Source: Lachnoclostridium sp. UBA933
GTDB taxonomy: Bacteria > Bacillota > Clostridia > Lachnospirales > Lachnospiraceae
DNA length: 6,053 nt
Assembly (NCBI GenBank): GCA_002293545.1
Contig: DBDL01000167.1
Location: 240-6,292, forward strand
Direction: 5' to 3'
A program made the position numbers and the translations under genes. The notes below the pieces were generated by a model. The model worked only from the letters and a program-made list of their open reading frames with translations. It did not search any database and was not told the origin of the DNA. Of this stretch, positions 5,703 to 6,053 are shown piece after piece (within the stretch, counting starts at the first letter, position 1; every line of letters begins with the position of its first letter).

Positions 5703-6053
5703 CTAGTAATCTTCAATATAAATAACTGTTTGCACTCCAGTTATTTTTCTTATGTTATGTAAATATCTGTCAAAATCATAATTAATAAACTTAATCACTC
5801 CCAAGTCACATTGATTAAAAATTGCGGATTGTACGTTAGGTAAATACTTTAATTCACGGATATCTATGAGATTCGTTTTATCCACCAATATCTTCTTAGT
5901 ATTTTGAAAATATCTCAATCCGGAAGCTCTTGGTAAGACACTTCCTTTGCCTGTTTCCACTCTTTTTCCGCTTTCTTTGTTTCTTGCCGGCTCACCCCCG
6001 CGTTTTCTTTCTTTTGGGAAGAAAACGACGGAATCGGCTCCGCTCCCCCCAGT
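5703..6053 (-). CDS. C-terminal part of an unrecognised protein, open to the right edge
   Basis: The minus-strand frame ending at TAG 5705-5703 stays open for 116 codons up to the window edge, so the true start lies outside or is one of the weak internal candidates (GTG 5960; TTG near 5919) that have no good ribosome binding site. The part from the edge to about 5920 is a hydrophilic Lys/Arg/Gly/Glu linker (FFPKERKRGGEPARNKE). The last ~70 residues form a compact A+T-rich domain with repeated hydrophobics (KKILVDKTNLIDIRELKYL ... GVQTVIYIEDY). A linker followed by a compositionally distinct C-terminal module recalls polymorphic toxins, but no catalytic motif is recognisable and an immunity or hypothetical protein is equally possible. 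A competing frame covers the linker portion (stop at 5915). Confidence 0.5.
   Translation of the reverse strand, partial: TGGSGADSVVFFPKERKRGGEPARNKESGKRVETGKGSVLPRASGLRYFQNTKKILVDKTNLIDIRELKYLPNVQSAIFNQCDLGVIKFINYDFDRYLHNIRKITGVQTVIYIEDY
5915..6053 (-). pseudogene. Alternative minus-strand frame ending at TGA 5917-5915
   Basis: A second minus-strand frame is open from the edge for 46 codons. It reads GGAEPIPSFSSQKKENAGV, then RQETKKAEKEWKQAKEV and SYQELPD, and stops. Its codons (GCG, CCG, GAA, AAA) resemble those of the neighbouring native genes, and the stop falls where G+C content drops from about 52% to about 27%. It may be the real end of the upstream gene, or the older reading frame of a gene now broken or frameshifted at this junction. 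Only one of the two overlapping frames is likely to be coding over 5921-6053, and I cannot decide which. Confidence 0.35.

Overview
The window looks like chromosomal DNA of an anaerobic, low-to-mid G+C Clostridia (Firmicutes). The grounds are strong AGGAGG-type ribosome binding sites, a V-type ATP synthase operon, an Nfn-type transhydrogenase and a BspA-like leucine-rich-repeat surface protein. I cannot resolve the genus.

Layout, left to right. (1) At 1-229, minus strand, is the N-terminal part of a coiled-coil V-type ATP synthase subunit (H/G, NtpF-like), starting at TTG. (2) At 230-418 is a divergent promoter region. It has a near-consensus minus-strand promoter whose -35 box forms one arm of an inverted repeat, and a plus-strand promoter for the next gene. 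(3) At 419-3178 is a 919-residue exported BspA-like protein with about 28 LRR_5 repeats of 23 residues, two linker insertions inside the array and a C-terminal Listeria-Bacteroides (Flg_new/InlB B-type) repeat. (4) At 3179-3281 is a gap filled mostly by a long imperfect hairpin just upstream of the next ribosome binding site. (5) At 3282-4121 and 4124-5512 is a tight two-gene unit, nfnA-nfnB (often annotated as a sulfide dehydrogenase / NADPH-glutamate synthase small subunit pair). It probably encodes the electron-bifurcating ferredoxin:NAD/NADP transhydrogenase. (6) At 5519-5543 is a perfect 11-bp GC hairpin, the likely end of the nfn transcript.

From about 5544 to the right edge the sequence is a mosaic. 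A C-rich repeated motif resembling an IS21-family end abuts the hairpin. It is followed by a short minus-strand coding remnant of about 45% G+C, then an A+T-rich island (about 27% G+C at 5701-5920) carrying the C-terminus of an unrecognised minus-strand protein, then a 52% G+C stretch that is open in two minus-strand frames up to the edge. This looks like a rearrangement junction and is the least ordinary part of the window.

Functionally, V-ATPase and Nfn both belong to the energy and redox economy of anaerobes, while the BspA-like protein is a surface protein with no evident link to either. I found no CRISPR array, tRNA, rRNA or complete mobile element, and no complete novel system.
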